The translations under genes were made by a program, and so were the position numbers. DNA of 64,000 nucleotides from Candidatus Bathyarchaeota archaeon (GTDB taxonomy: Archaea; Thermoproteota; Bathyarchaeia; TCS64). Shown piece by piece: positions 1-7,480 of this stretch. The stretch spans positions 25,608 through 89,607 of the forward strand of contig JAOZHP010000031.1 of NCBI GenBank assembly GCA_026014815.1. Reading direction: 5' to 3'. The number at the start of each line of letters is the position of its first letter. Position 1 is the stretch's first letter. The notes beneath the pieces are model-generated. The model had not been told where the DNA came from. It searched no databases and worked only from the letters and a program-made list of their open reading frames with translations.

Positions 1-701
1 AGGTCACATGCGATATCATTTGACGTCATGCCCAAATCACATGAGTAAAGGATGAGATCAAGGGTTGTGTAATCGATTCCTAGCTCCTCTTCATCTGTTT
101 GCCCAGAGTAGAAGCCTGGTGAAGGTGGTTTCTTGATTATGCTGTCGGGGATATCTAGGTGTTTAGCGAGCTGTCTGAGCTGTGTCTTGTATAGGTCACC
201 ACAAGGCATGAGATCCACGCCGCCGTCACCGTATTTTGTGAAGAATCCAGTAAGTAACTCGGTCTTGTTTGATGTTCCCATGACCATTTCTCTATTTGTG
301 TTGGCGTAATGGTAGAGCACGATCATTCTGAGACGTGAACGTATGTTGCCTGCAGCGATCCGGTTCGTTGCGTCATATAATGGAAGGGTTTGTTGCATCA
401 CATGTAATATGGGCGTGATTTCCACCGTGTTACATGTGAGATTTAGCTGTTCACAGTGTAACATCACATCCATGATATCACTGTGAGGTGTGACATCACG
501 TTCAGGCATTGTGATAGCGGTGACTTTGTCAGGGCCCAACGCCTTGACTGTTAAGGCAAGGGTCACAGCTGAATCTATTCCGCCGCTGAGTCCTATCACA
601 GCGCCTTTCAGACCTGTGTTTTCTAAGTTTCCAGATATGAAATCAGTGATTTTCGACTCAGTTTTTATACAATTTATTTTTAGATCATTGACTGTAACCA
701 T
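1..701 (-). CDS. nadE: NAD+ synthetase, ammonia-dependent type (3' end outside window)
   Basis: Makes NAD+ from deamido-NAD+, ATP and ammonia in the cytoplasm. I read this frame directly from the complementary strand: the ATG is at 701 and the frame stays open to the window edge (about 233 residues). The PP-loop SGGIDSA lies at residues 39-45. Further family signatures follow: GNIRSRLRM, the TSNKTE block and the KYGDGGVDL block. There is no N-terminal nitrilase domain, so this is the short form that depends on free ammonia. It is divergent from the gene at 871. The family call is secure; the C-terminus is not visible. Confidence 0.93.
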   Translation of the reverse strand, partial: MVTVNDLKINCIKTESKITDFISGNLENTGLKGAVIGLSGGIDSAVTLALTVKALGPDKVTAITMPERDVTPHSDIMDVMLHCEQLNLTCNTVEITPILHVMQQTLPLYDATNRIAAGNIRSRLRMIVLYHYANTNREMVMGTSNKTELLTGFFTKYGDGGVDLMPCGDLYKTQLRQLAKHLDIPDSIIKKPPSPGFYSGQTDEEELGIDYTTLDLILYSCDLGMTSNDIACD

Positions 702-870
702 GTTCAATTCTGTCTATTGTTGGTCTAATAAACACTTCCAACTATATGGTTTTAATATATTTGTTAATATTTGACGTGATATTACCTATGACTTTACATA
801 TTATTGTAATAATGGTGGTGTTTTAACCGTGAAATCATAGATCACAAAGACATAAGTTTGGTATACAGTT

Positions 871-1383
871 TTGTCAACAACGTATATTAAGTCACACTGT
901 ATTATCCCTCTGAGGCGAGTCACTGTGAGTGGTCAAAGCTATCAAAATATCATCCAAAAAACATTTCGAGACCCTATAACTGATTTATTGCTAAAAAACA
1001 GTCATTTAACGCGCACACAATTCGAAACACTTGTAATTGACTTATTAACGGATATAATGTCTGATGAAAAGGTATCTTATTATCAAAAGACCTTATTTAG
1101 GAATAAAAAAGTGAGTCGCGGCTCATTTAGTCGGTCATTATCACAGGCAAGGAAGAATGTGATATCAAGCATTTTTACAGTTGTTTTATTGAGTTATATA
1201 GGAGTCTACGATGCGAGGCCATTCGATGACTATGAGTTCTTAGCTGAAAAACTGAAAGAATATGTTTCGGTTATCGAGGCAAGGGATATTCGAGCTACAA
1301 AGGAAGTTTTGAGACGTATAGAAGACGAATTAATCACAGGTATAACCGATTTAGCGACTCCCACAAGCATCAAAATAATGTGA
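871..1383 (+). CDS. conserved-looking protein of unknown function, 170 aa
   Basis: I do not recognise this protein. It is predicted to be mostly helical and basic, with a central Lys/Arg/Ser-rich stretch (FRNKKVSRGSFSRSL, about residues 76-90) that could contact nucleic acid, then a hydrophobic helix (VISSIFTVVLLSYIGVY) and a charged C-terminal helix. No Cys clusters or signal peptide are seen. The start is uncertain: TTG at 871 gives 170 residues, while GTG at 925 (MSGQSYQN) gives 152. Base composition is more AT-rich than neighbouring hypF. It converges on hypF, the two ending within 8 bases. A DNA- or RNA-binding regulator is possible but unproven. Confidence 0.6.
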   Translation: MSTTYIKSHCIIPLRRVTVSGQSYQNIIQKTFRDPITDLLLKNSHLTRTQFETLVIDLLTDIMSDEKVSYYQKTLFRNKKVSRGSFSRSLSQARKNVISSIFTVVLLSYIGVYDARPFDDYEFLAEKLKEYVSVIEARDIRATKEVLRRIEDELITGITDLATPTSIKIM

Positions 1384-1390
1384 TATCACA

Positions 1391-3709
1391 TCATATCACA
1401 CTTTCAATCGCTATACAAGCTTGGCCGAGAGCAATTCCACCGTCACCTGGAGGTACTTTTTTGTTATGAAGAACAGTCAAACCCACATCTTCAAGATTAG
1501 ATGTAATTGTTTTAGCGATATACTCGTTCACAAAAACTCCGCCGGATAAACCTATCTTTGTTATGCCTGTATCGTCAGAGGCTTTTATAGCGATCTCGCT
1601 TAAACCTTTAGAGAGATAATATTGACCAAAAGCAGCTATATTTTGATATTTGGCCTCTATTTTCCTATTAAGAAGATAATAAAGCATATTTGATGTATTT
1701 AATACATATAAGCCGTTAGTTATATTGATTTCTGGCTCAAACTCTATTTTTCTATGGTTTCCCATCAAAGCTAATGTTTCTAACTTCATAGCTGCCTCTC
1801 CCTCGTAATTTCTACGATAAGTTATCCCAAGTAATGCTGCAATTGAATCCAGAACTCTACCAGTGCTCGAAGTTTTTAACACGGATTCCTTTCTGGACTG
1901 ACTTAATATGATTTCAAGCTCCTTTTTACCATGGGGAAGTGTTTCAGAAACGTGATTTTCTGTGATATCACGGATGATATCATCTGTGACGGCGTTTGTG
2001 AGGCCAGCAATCAGCATTCTGTATGGATTATATGCGCATAGATCTCCTCCAGGCATCGGTAAATTTTCTAAACACCCCAATCTCTCGAACCCAGAATAAG
2101 CCGATTTTAGGACCTCACCACCCCAAATAAGCCCATCCGTGCCATATCCAGCACCATCCAAAGCTAGTCCAATTATTTCCTCGTCTCTAGAAACATTGTT
2201 TTCGGCCATTACTGATGTGATGTGGGCGTGGTGGTGCTGTGATTTCACGAGTGGAACACAGATCTCATGTGATATCACTTCGGCATATTGTGATGTCATA
2301 TACTCTGGGTGAAGGTCACATCCCATTACATCGGGGTTACGTGTGATATTTAACAAGTCACGCATATTCTGTATTACCTGCTTTTCAAAGTCGAGACCTT
2401 CGAGACAATCTATATCACCCAAAAACTGGGTCATGAACACCTTACCGTCACTCGTTATAGCCGCAGAGTTACGTAACTCAGCGCCAACCGTGATAGCTAC
2501 ACAATTTTTCAGAGGTATATCTATGGGATCAGGCACATATCCGCGGGAACGTCTCGTGAAAGCCGGTCTACCGTTGATTAACCTGAGCACTGAGTCGTCG
2601 CTTCTATTCACGATATCTCTATTATGTAGAAGAAAATAATCGGCCAAGTCCCCTACTTCATCGAAGGCCGCCTCGTTGGTTATTACCATGGGTAACCCGC
2701 GTTTGTTACCGCTTGTCATAACCAAAGCAGGTTCGTCAATATGCTTGAATAGTAAAGTCTGGACCCCAGTGTAGGGAAGCATAACGCCGACACGGTCCAA
2801 TCCTGGTGCCACGAGTTCAGAGATTATTCTATGTTTTTTTCTGATTAAGACCACAGGCTTTCTCCATGACTGGATGATGTCCTCTTCAGCTCTATCGAGC
2901 TCAGCGTATCTTTTCACTGCGTCTAGGTCAGGCGACATCAACGCGAAGGGCTGAAAAGGTCGCCTTTTTCTACGTCTAAATTCCTCGATAACGTCGTCCC
3001 GAGTTGCCAATGAGGCTAAATGTATTCCTCCGATGCCCTTGACCGCGACTATATTGCCTTCCTTGAGTAGTTTCGCGGTCTCACGGAAAATATCCTCTGT
3101 GTAGATTTGTTCCTTATCTTTGTCATATAGGGTCATCTTGGGTCCGCATATTCTGCATGTGATTCCTTGGGCGTCGAAACGCCGGTCCTGGGGGTCCAAG
3201 TAGTCTTTCTTGCAGTGTTTGCACATGAGGAAAGGATGCATGTGTGTTCTTTCCCTGTCGTAGGGCAGAGCTTTCACTGATGTGAACCGGGGGCCACACC
3301 ATGCACACGCGGTGAACGGGTAATTGTACCACCTACCATCCTTCTGCTCCATGTCACGTAGGCATTCTGGACAGATGCCAATGTCTGGAGGATAGATACC
3401 TGACGCTACTTTCCCGCTGTTCTTACTCTTGTCAATAATAAAGTCCTGAAACCTTCCACGATATGGCTTGTGTTCTGTGTGTATGTCCTCGATATTGGAG
3501 ACCTCGGGAGCGTTGTTTCTGATGTCTTCCAAGAACCTGTTTACCTGTTTCTCGGAGCCTTCAACGATTATCTCGACTCCTGCGTCTCCGAGGTTAATCA
3601 CATAGCCTGTGAGCCCATTCTTGACGGCCATTCTGTAGATGAAGGGTCTGAAACCTACTCCCTGGACCCTTCCTGTGATGTTGATCTTGGCCTCGACTTT
3701 GGGACTCAA
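1391..3709 (-). CDS. hypF: [NiFe]-hydrogenase maturation carbamoyltransferase HypF
   Basis: HypF converts carbamoyl phosphate to a thiocarbamate on HypE, the source of the cyanide ligands of [NiFe]-hydrogenase. All expected modules are present in 772 residues: an N-terminal acylphosphatase domain (GRVQGVGFRPFIYR, residues 13-26); two zinc fingers from paired Cys (CPEC, CAWC, CKHC, CRIC); a YrdC-like domain (AVKGIGGIHLA); and a C-terminal Kae1-like domain with HHHAH. The start at 3709 gives the normal N-terminus. No hydrogenase structural gene or other hyp gene lies in this window, so its partners are elsewhere. The 5' flank carries GTTTAC palindromes (see 3754-3815). Confidence 0.97.
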   Translation of the reverse strand: MSPKVEAKINITGRVQGVGFRPFIYRMAVKNGLTGYVINLGDAGVEIIVEGSEKQVNRFLEDIRNNAPEVSNIEDIHTEHKPYRGRFQDFIIDKSKNSGKVASGIYPPDIGICPECLRDMEQKDGRWYNYPFTACAWCGPRFTSVKALPYDRERTHMHPFLMCKHCKKDYLDPQDRRFDAQGITCRICGPKMTLYDKDKEQIYTEDIFRETAKLLKEGNIVAVKGIGGIHLASLATRDDVIEEFRRRKRRPFQPFALMSPDLDAVKRYAELDRAEEDIIQSWRKPVVLIRKKHRIISELVAPGLDRVGVMLPYTGVQTLLFKHIDEPALVMTSGNKRGLPMVITNEAAFDEVGDLADYFLLHNRDIVNRSDDSVLRLINGRPAFTRRSRGYVPDPIDIPLKNCVAITVGAELRNSAAITSDGKVFMTQFLGDIDCLEGLDFEKQVIQNMRDLLNITRNPDVMGCDLHPEYMTSQYAEVISHEICVPLVKSQHHHAHITSVMAENNVSRDEEIIGLALDGAGYGTDGLIWGGEVLKSAYSGFERLGCLENLPMPGGDLCAYNPYRMLIAGLTNAVTDDIIRDITENHVSETLPHGKKELEIILSQSRKESVLKTSSTGRVLDSIAALLGITYRRNYEGEAAMKLETLALMGNHRKIEFEPEINITNGLYVLNTSNMLYYLLNRKIEAKYQNIAAFGQYYLSKGLSEIAIKASDDTGITKIGLSGGVFVNEYIAKTITSNLEDVGLTVLHNKKVPPGDGGIALGQACIAIESVI

Positions 3710-3737
3710 AGGCGTTCAGATTCTAGATGTACTCTGG

Positions 3738-3745
3738 TTTTTAAA
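3738..3745 (-). promoter_or_regulatory. TATA-like box before hypF
   Basis: The complementary strand reads TTTAAAAA about 30 bases before the hypF ATG at 3709. That spacing fits an archaeal promoter giving a very short leader or none. This is inferred from sequence only. Confidence 0.4.
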
Positions 3746-3753
3746 CTATAACG

Positions 3754-3815
3754 TTGTTTACAAGTTATCTTTGATGAACAATTCAACTCTGTTTGAATTG
3801 TTTACATGTAAACAA
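3754..3815. promoter_or_regulatory. candidate operator: GTTTAC sites between hypF and a membrane wHTH gene
   Basis: The divergent intergenic region holds an exact 18-bp palindrome, TTGTTTACATGTAAACAA, at 3798-3815, and a second half-site, TTGTTTACAAG, at 3754-3764. Similar GTTTAC elements occur at 7415-7452 before a ribbon-helix-helix gene. A shared repressor is inferred. Confidence 0.5.
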
Positions 3816-3872
3816 ATTATCTCAAATTCGTAACTGTAATTAGGGTGGATAAGCGTCATCATATTGAGAGTA

Positions 3873-4544
3873 ATGGAGCTAGTTTTTACCACCTTCGCGT
3901 TGTTCATGGTAACCCTAGCGGCCAGCTACATCTTCTATCAGCGCATCAAAATGGCTCAGTCAGAGTACGAAGACAGCAAGGACTCTGTGAGGAACATCAC
4001 TTTTGGGTTCTTACGTCAGGTACGCAAGATAGAGATGGATCTATCAAGGGTAGAAATTGACGCCTCTCAAGCCAAATATCTGGCAAGCGAGGCCCTCAAA
4101 AGCAACCAAGGTAACGCAGACGCGACACTACAAGGCCTTGAGAAAGTCAAGGAACTAAACGACAGAGTGGAGAACATTGAGGGCAATATCGAGCAGATGA
4201 GAGTTGAACTCAAGAAGCTTGCCACTCAGCCTAGAGCCGTTTTACCTGTCTCATCTCCAGTTGATGCACCAATCCCTGTGCAGGGAGATGATATCTTTCA
4301 GCAGCTAACCTCAACCGAGATTGAGGTGCTCCAGATGATCGTTGAATTCGGTGAGGGCACAGTTCCAGAGATCAAGGCCCAGATAAACAAGACGCGTGAA
4401 CACACTGCGAGGCTTCTGAAGAAGCTGTACGATAAAGGGTTTGTCGACAGGAACACCAATCGTATGCCTTACAGGTACGTGATAAGGAAGGAGATAAAGG
4501 ACCTTATCCTTGAGCGTAAGGAGCAGACACCTCTGGGCCTCTAG
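3873..4544 (+). CDS. membrane-anchored coiled-coil protein with C-terminal winged helix
   Basis: A 223-residue protein in three visible parts. A single N-terminal membrane helix (ELVFTTFALFMVTLAASYIF) is followed by a long charged helical stretch likely to form a coiled coil (about residues 50-125, VEIDASQAKYLASEA onward) and a MarR/ArsR-like winged-helix domain (about residues 145-215, STEIEVLQMIVEFGEGTVPEI and HTARLLKKLYDKGFVDR). I chose the ATG at 3873; an in-frame TTG at 3864 would add three residues. The layout suggests a DNA-binding domain tethered to the inner face of the membrane, so a signal-responsive regulator or a DNA-membrane tether. It is divergent from hypF across a palindromic operator and followed by the cupin gene. 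Confidence 0.75.
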   Translation: MELVFTTFALFMVTLAASYIFYQRIKMAQSEYEDSKDSVRNITFGFLRQVRKIEMDLSRVEIDASQAKYLASEALKSNQGNADATLQGLEKVKELNDRVENIEGNIEQMRVELKKLATQPRAVLPVSSPVDAPIPVQGDDIFQQLTSTEIEVLQMIVEFGEGTVPEIKAQINKTREHTARLLKKLYDKGFVDRNTNRMPYRYVIRKEIKDLILERKEQTPLGL

Positions 4545-4580
4545 CTGTATTCAAATATCATTACTACCCATACCTGTTCC

Positions 4581-4922
4581 ATGCAGGATACAACATGGGA
4601 GAAGGCGCCAAGCCTTGAACCCGTACCCGGAGTGAAGATAAGCATCATAGGAAACGGCATGCATGCCTCACAGTGCTACATAGTCATCGGCCCAGGTGCT
4701 GTCGTTGACTGGCACGCCCACCCACAGGAACAGATGGGAACCCTCATCTCAGGTGCAGGGGAGCTCAGCACAAGGGAGAGAACCGTGAAGGCAAAGCCAG
4801 GCGCAGCGTGGTTCCTCTCGCCTAACGAGGAGCATAAGTTCGTGACCACGGGAGACGAGCCGGCGATAATCATCGAGACCTTCGCCCCAGCTAGAGTTGA
4901 CTACGTGATAAAGGCCAAATAG
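4581..4922 (+). CDS. small single-domain cupin protein
   Basis: 113 residues with one conserved beta-barrel (cupin_2). Motif 1 is seen as VVDWHAHPQEQMGTLISGAGEL, which carries the two His and the Glu that bind a metal, and motif 2 as PGAAWFLSPNEEHKFV with the last His. Such proteins may be sugar or dioxygenase-like enzymes, or ligand-binding regulators; nothing here decides. The ATG at 4581 is clear. It lies 36 bases after the membrane wHTH gene and 7 bases before DP1, so it may be cotranscribed with both. Confidence 0.85.
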   Translation: MQDTTWEKAPSLEPVPGVKISIIGNGMHASQCYIVIGPGAVVDWHAHPQEQMGTLISGAGELSTRERTVKAKPGAAWFLSPNEEHKFVTTGDEPAIIIETFAPARVDYVIKAK

Positions 4923-4929
4923 AGGTACC

Positions 4930-6411
4930 TTGACCCAGGAACTCGTACCGATCCTTAACAGGATACTTCAGGAAGGCTACCAGCTCAGCCCTGACGCGTT
5001 CACTCATCTCCAAGAACTGAGTGTAGAAGAGGCAGCGAACGTCGTGAAGATGGCGCTGAGTAAAGCCGCGTCCCAGCCTCAGCTATTCATCATAGACCAA
5101 GAGTTTCTGGTTAACCTCAAAGAAGAGCCCCCGAGAGATAAACCGGTCACGCCGAGGGAGTTGAAGCCGTTGGCGTCAAGGGCAGCGGCCCGTATTGAAG
5201 TCGATCCATTAGAGCCCGCGAGACCCTCGGGAGACGTAAACGGGTTCATCGACTACTTCAATAGCAGATTCGTGCAGCTGGAGGGCATCCTCAAGCAGCG
5301 AGTGGATGTACGTGACGCTATACCTTTGAGCCAGGCCTTGAAGCTCCCAGTCAAAACAAAGTTCAAGGCCATAGGAATTGTATCCCGGAAGAGTAGCAGG
5401 AACAACAGACTTTACCTGGACCTTGAGGACCCGGAGTCCAACGCCACCGTCATGGTTACCGGTGAGGAGGCGTTAAAGAAAGGCTTGGAGATTCTTAACG
5501 ACCAGATAATCTGCATAGACGGGGTCAAGTTCAGGGACGACCTACTCATCGCCAACGACCTCATCTGGCCTGACGTTCCTATGCATGACATAAAGAGAGC
5601 GGATGAACCCGTCTGCGCACTGTTTATTGGAGACGTACATATCGGAAGCAAGTACTTCAGGGCCGACCTGTTCGACAAGTTCATCAAGTGGATGAACATG
5701 GAGCTGGGTCCATCTGCAAGCCGGGAGCTTGCTTCGAGGGTTAAGTATCTAATCATAGTAGGTGACTTGGTGGATGGCATAGGCATCTACCCTGAACAAC
5801 TGGATGAGCTGACTATCACCACGCTGAATGGGCAATACGAGGAATCAGCGAAGCTTCTCTCCAAGCTTCCCGACTATGTGGAGATAATCATCATACCTGG
5901 GAACCACGACGCAGTTCGTAGGAGCCTGCCTCAGCCTGTTATCCCTGAGAGCTACGCGCCTTCACTTTACGCTAATCCCCGTGTTCACATGTTACCGAAC
6001 CCGGTCTCGTTACGGCTCCACGGCGTACAGGTACAGCTTGCTCACGGCACAGCGTTGAACGATATACTTGGCTCAACACCGGGTCACGCCTTCTCAAACC
6101 CAGTAAAAGGCATGGAGCTGCTGCTTAGATGCAGGCACGTGGCGCCTATCTACGGGCAATCAACACCTATCGCGCCTGAGAAGACTGACAGGCTTGTTAT
6201 CCGGAAGGTCCCTGACATTTTGGCTATGGGGCACATCCACATCCACGATAAACAGAAATACAAGGGAGTCACCATCCTGAGCCTAGGAAGCTTCCAAGAT
6301 CAGACTCCCTTCCAAAAGCGCATGAAACTAGAGCCTACACCCGGGGTCATAAGCGTGTTTAACTTGGCGAATCACCAGCATATTCCGCTTGACCTTGAAA
6401 GATTGAACTGA
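4930..6411 (+). CDS. dp1: DNA polymerase II (family D) small subunit DP1
   Basis: The exonuclease subunit of archaeal replicative polymerase D, which partners DP2. It has 493 residues: an N-terminal helical region, an OB fold (about 125-210) and a calcineurin-like phosphoesterase domain. Metal-site motifs are intact: GDVHIG (234-239), GDLVDG (278-283), PGNHD (323-327), AHGT (371-374) and GHIHIH (434-439), so proofreading 3'-5' exonuclease activity is expected. The start is TTG at 4930, preceded by GAGGT at 4922-4926; no better ATG is nearby. The last 53 bases overlap the 3' end of the convergent DUF99 gene. The DP2 gene is not in the window. Confidence 0.96.
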   Translation: MTQELVPILNRILQEGYQLSPDAFTHLQELSVEEAANVVKMALSKAASQPQLFIIDQEFLVNLKEEPPRDKPVTPRELKPLASRAAARIEVDPLEPARPSGDVNGFIDYFNSRFVQLEGILKQRVDVRDAIPLSQALKLPVKTKFKAIGIVSRKSSRNNRLYLDLEDPESNATVMVTGEEALKKGLEILNDQIICIDGVKFRDDLLIANDLIWPDVPMHDIKRADEPVCALFIGDVHIGSKYFRADLFDKFIKWMNMELGPSASRELASRVKYLIIVGDLVDGIGIYPEQLDELTITTLNGQYEESAKLLSKLPDYVEIIIIPGNHDAVRRSLPQPVIPESYAPSLYANPRVHMLPNPVSLRLHGVQVQLAHGTALNDILGSTPGHAFSNPVKGMELLLRCRHVAPIYGQSTPIAPEKTDRLVIRKVPDILAMGHIHIHDKQKYKGVTILSLGSFQDQTPFQKRMKLEPTPGVISVFNLANHQHIPLDLERLN

Positions 6412-6994
6412 CGCCTTTCGCGATGAGGTTCGCTACCCTGACTGCCTCAGGCACTCTTCCAGTTATGGCCTGTTCTTTCAATACTTTTTCCGCGAACTGT
6501 TTCGAGCATCCCATGATCTCAAAATAGATCTCAGGGTAGCCAGTGATCCTCAGCGAATGAATCTCTCCGAGAGCCTCGTATCTGCTCCAACGTTGGCGCC
6601 AGTCAGGGAAATGTTTACGAAGCGCTTCCAGCGTGGAATCCATATCCGGTTTCTCAGCACTGAAGACTATCACAGGTGTCCCGGTCTCGTTGTAAACATT
6701 CTCGACGTCAACAACGTTGAACCCTGCGAAGGTGGCTCCACCTAGGATGATGGCGTCAAGCATCCAAGAACCCAAAATGTTTACAATGTTTACAGTCGAG
6801 TCTAGGCCGTCAACAGTGACGCGCGCAAGCCCTACATCCCGGACCTTCTCAGCCTGTAAACATGTACAACAGAGACTGGTGTATTGGATAGAACTATCTA
6901 TCCCTCTCCGGAAAGGCTCGAAGCTTCCGTCTTGGACCCCTGCTACCGTTAATGAGGTGTTCAATACTTGTCGAGTTTTCCTTGGATCTTGCAC
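6359..6994 (-). CDS. DUF99 (UPF0215) protein, endonuclease V-like fold
   Basis: Recognised by the DUF99 pattern: an N-terminal AGVQDGSF (normally GVDDG), TVDGLDST, then AIILGGATFAGFNVVDVENVYNETGTPVIVFSAEKPD and the HFPDWRQRW block. The family is thought to share the endonuclease V/RNase H fold, and its function is not established. The first Asp of the usual VDDG is Gln here (VQDG). The GTG at 6994 overlaps the RHH gene by 34 bases. The TTG at 6964 forms a 4-base TTGA overlap with the RHH stop and gives a family-like N-terminus (MNTSLTVAGVQDGSF), so it may be the true start. Expression is probably coupled to the upstream RHH gene. Confidence 0.88.
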   Translation of the reverse strand: MQDPRKTRQVLNTSLTVAGVQDGSFEPFRRGIDSSIQYTSLCCTCLQAEKVRDVGLARVTVDGLDSTVNIVNILGSWMLDAIILGGATFAGFNVVDVENVYNETGTPVIVFSAEKPDMDSTLEALRKHFPDWRQRWSRYEALGEIHSLRITGYPEIYFEIMGCSKQFAEKVLKEQAITGRVPEAVRVANLIAKGVSSIFQGQAEYAGDSPS

Positions 6995-7398
6995 TTTATT
7001 AGGAATTGTGCATATGCGGTCCTAGGCACCTTGACGGTGCCTGACTTCACCTGTATGCGACTGATTTGTGTTAGGGCGTTTTTATCGACGTCTTTCTCGA
7101 ATATGAGGCTACCGTTGCTCTCTATGGCAAAAGGACCCATTTCTGAGGCTATCTCCTTGATATCCTCCTTGGATAAGCTTATTTCACCGTCGTCATCGAT
7201 GGCTAGAACGAATTCTGCGGAGTTAGATAATGCGCCACCGTTTTGTACGATGAGTTCATCATTTTCGTGGTTGATGAAGGCCTCGAGAGCGCGGTTCACG
7301 ACGTCGGCCACCGTTTTTCCGTCTTTCTTGGCCATGGTGAAGACTTCAGTATACAACTCGGTGTTGAGTCCTCTTATGGCGACGGTTTTACGGGGCAT
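6961..7398 (-). CDS. ribbon-helix-helix DNA-binding protein with C-terminal ligand-like domain
   Basis: 145 residues. The first 45 (RKTVAIRGLNTELYTEVFTMAKKDGKTVADVVNRALEAFI) fit a ribbon-helix-helix fold: a short beta strand, then two helices. The remaining roughly 95 residues are acidic at first (ENDELIVQNGG, DDDGEISLSKEDIKEI) and then more basic; I do not recognise that domain. NikR-type metal ligands are absent. It is divergent from the gene at 7481 and separated from it by a 22-bp palindrome and three GTTTACTT repeats, which it probably binds as an autorepressor. It overlaps the DUF99 gene downstream. Confidence 0.75.
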   Translation of the reverse strand: MPRKTVAIRGLNTELYTEVFTMAKKDGKTVADVVNRALEAFINHENDELIVQNGGALSNSAEFVLAIDDDGEISLSKEDIKEIASEMGPFAIESNGSLIFEKDVDKNALTQISRIQVKSGTVKVPRTAYAQFLIKCKIQGKLDKY

Positions 7399-7414
7399 GT
7401 TTACTGTATCACCA

Positions 7415-7452
7415 GTTTACTTGTTTACTTGTTTACTTGTTAACAAGTAAAC
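7415..7452. promoter_or_regulatory. operator: three GTTTACTT direct repeats running into a 22-bp perfect palindrome
   Basis: GTTTACTT occurs three times head to tail at 7415-7422, 7423-7430 and 7431-7438. The third copy is the left arm of an exact 22-bp palindrome at 7431-7452 centred on TTAA. Further GTTTAC half-sites lie at 7398-7404 and, inverted, at 7471-7477. The array sits between the divergent RHH and winged-helix genes and abuts the TATA-like box of the latter, as expected for a repressor operator. Confidence 0.65.
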
Positions 7453-7460
7453 TTATAAGC
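7451..7460 (+). promoter_or_regulatory. TATA-like box (ACTTATAAGC) for the gene at 7481
   Basis: The TTATAA core is at 7454-7459, about 25 bases before the TTG start at 7481, which suggests a nearly leaderless transcript. The box directly adjoins the palindrome at 7431-7452, so a bound protein would block it. Confidence 0.45.
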
Positions 7461-7480
7461 ATATCGGAAGTGTAAACATC

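Noticed and set aside
490..774. 94-residue + frame over the start of nadE
   Set aside because: The minus strand encodes a clear NAD+ synthetase with SGGIDSA through the same bases.
6770..6800. Two TGTTTACA copies inside the DUF99 gene as extra operator sites
   Set aside because: They encode the repeated peptide VNIVNI, so the repeat can be explained by coding; no promoter is nearby.
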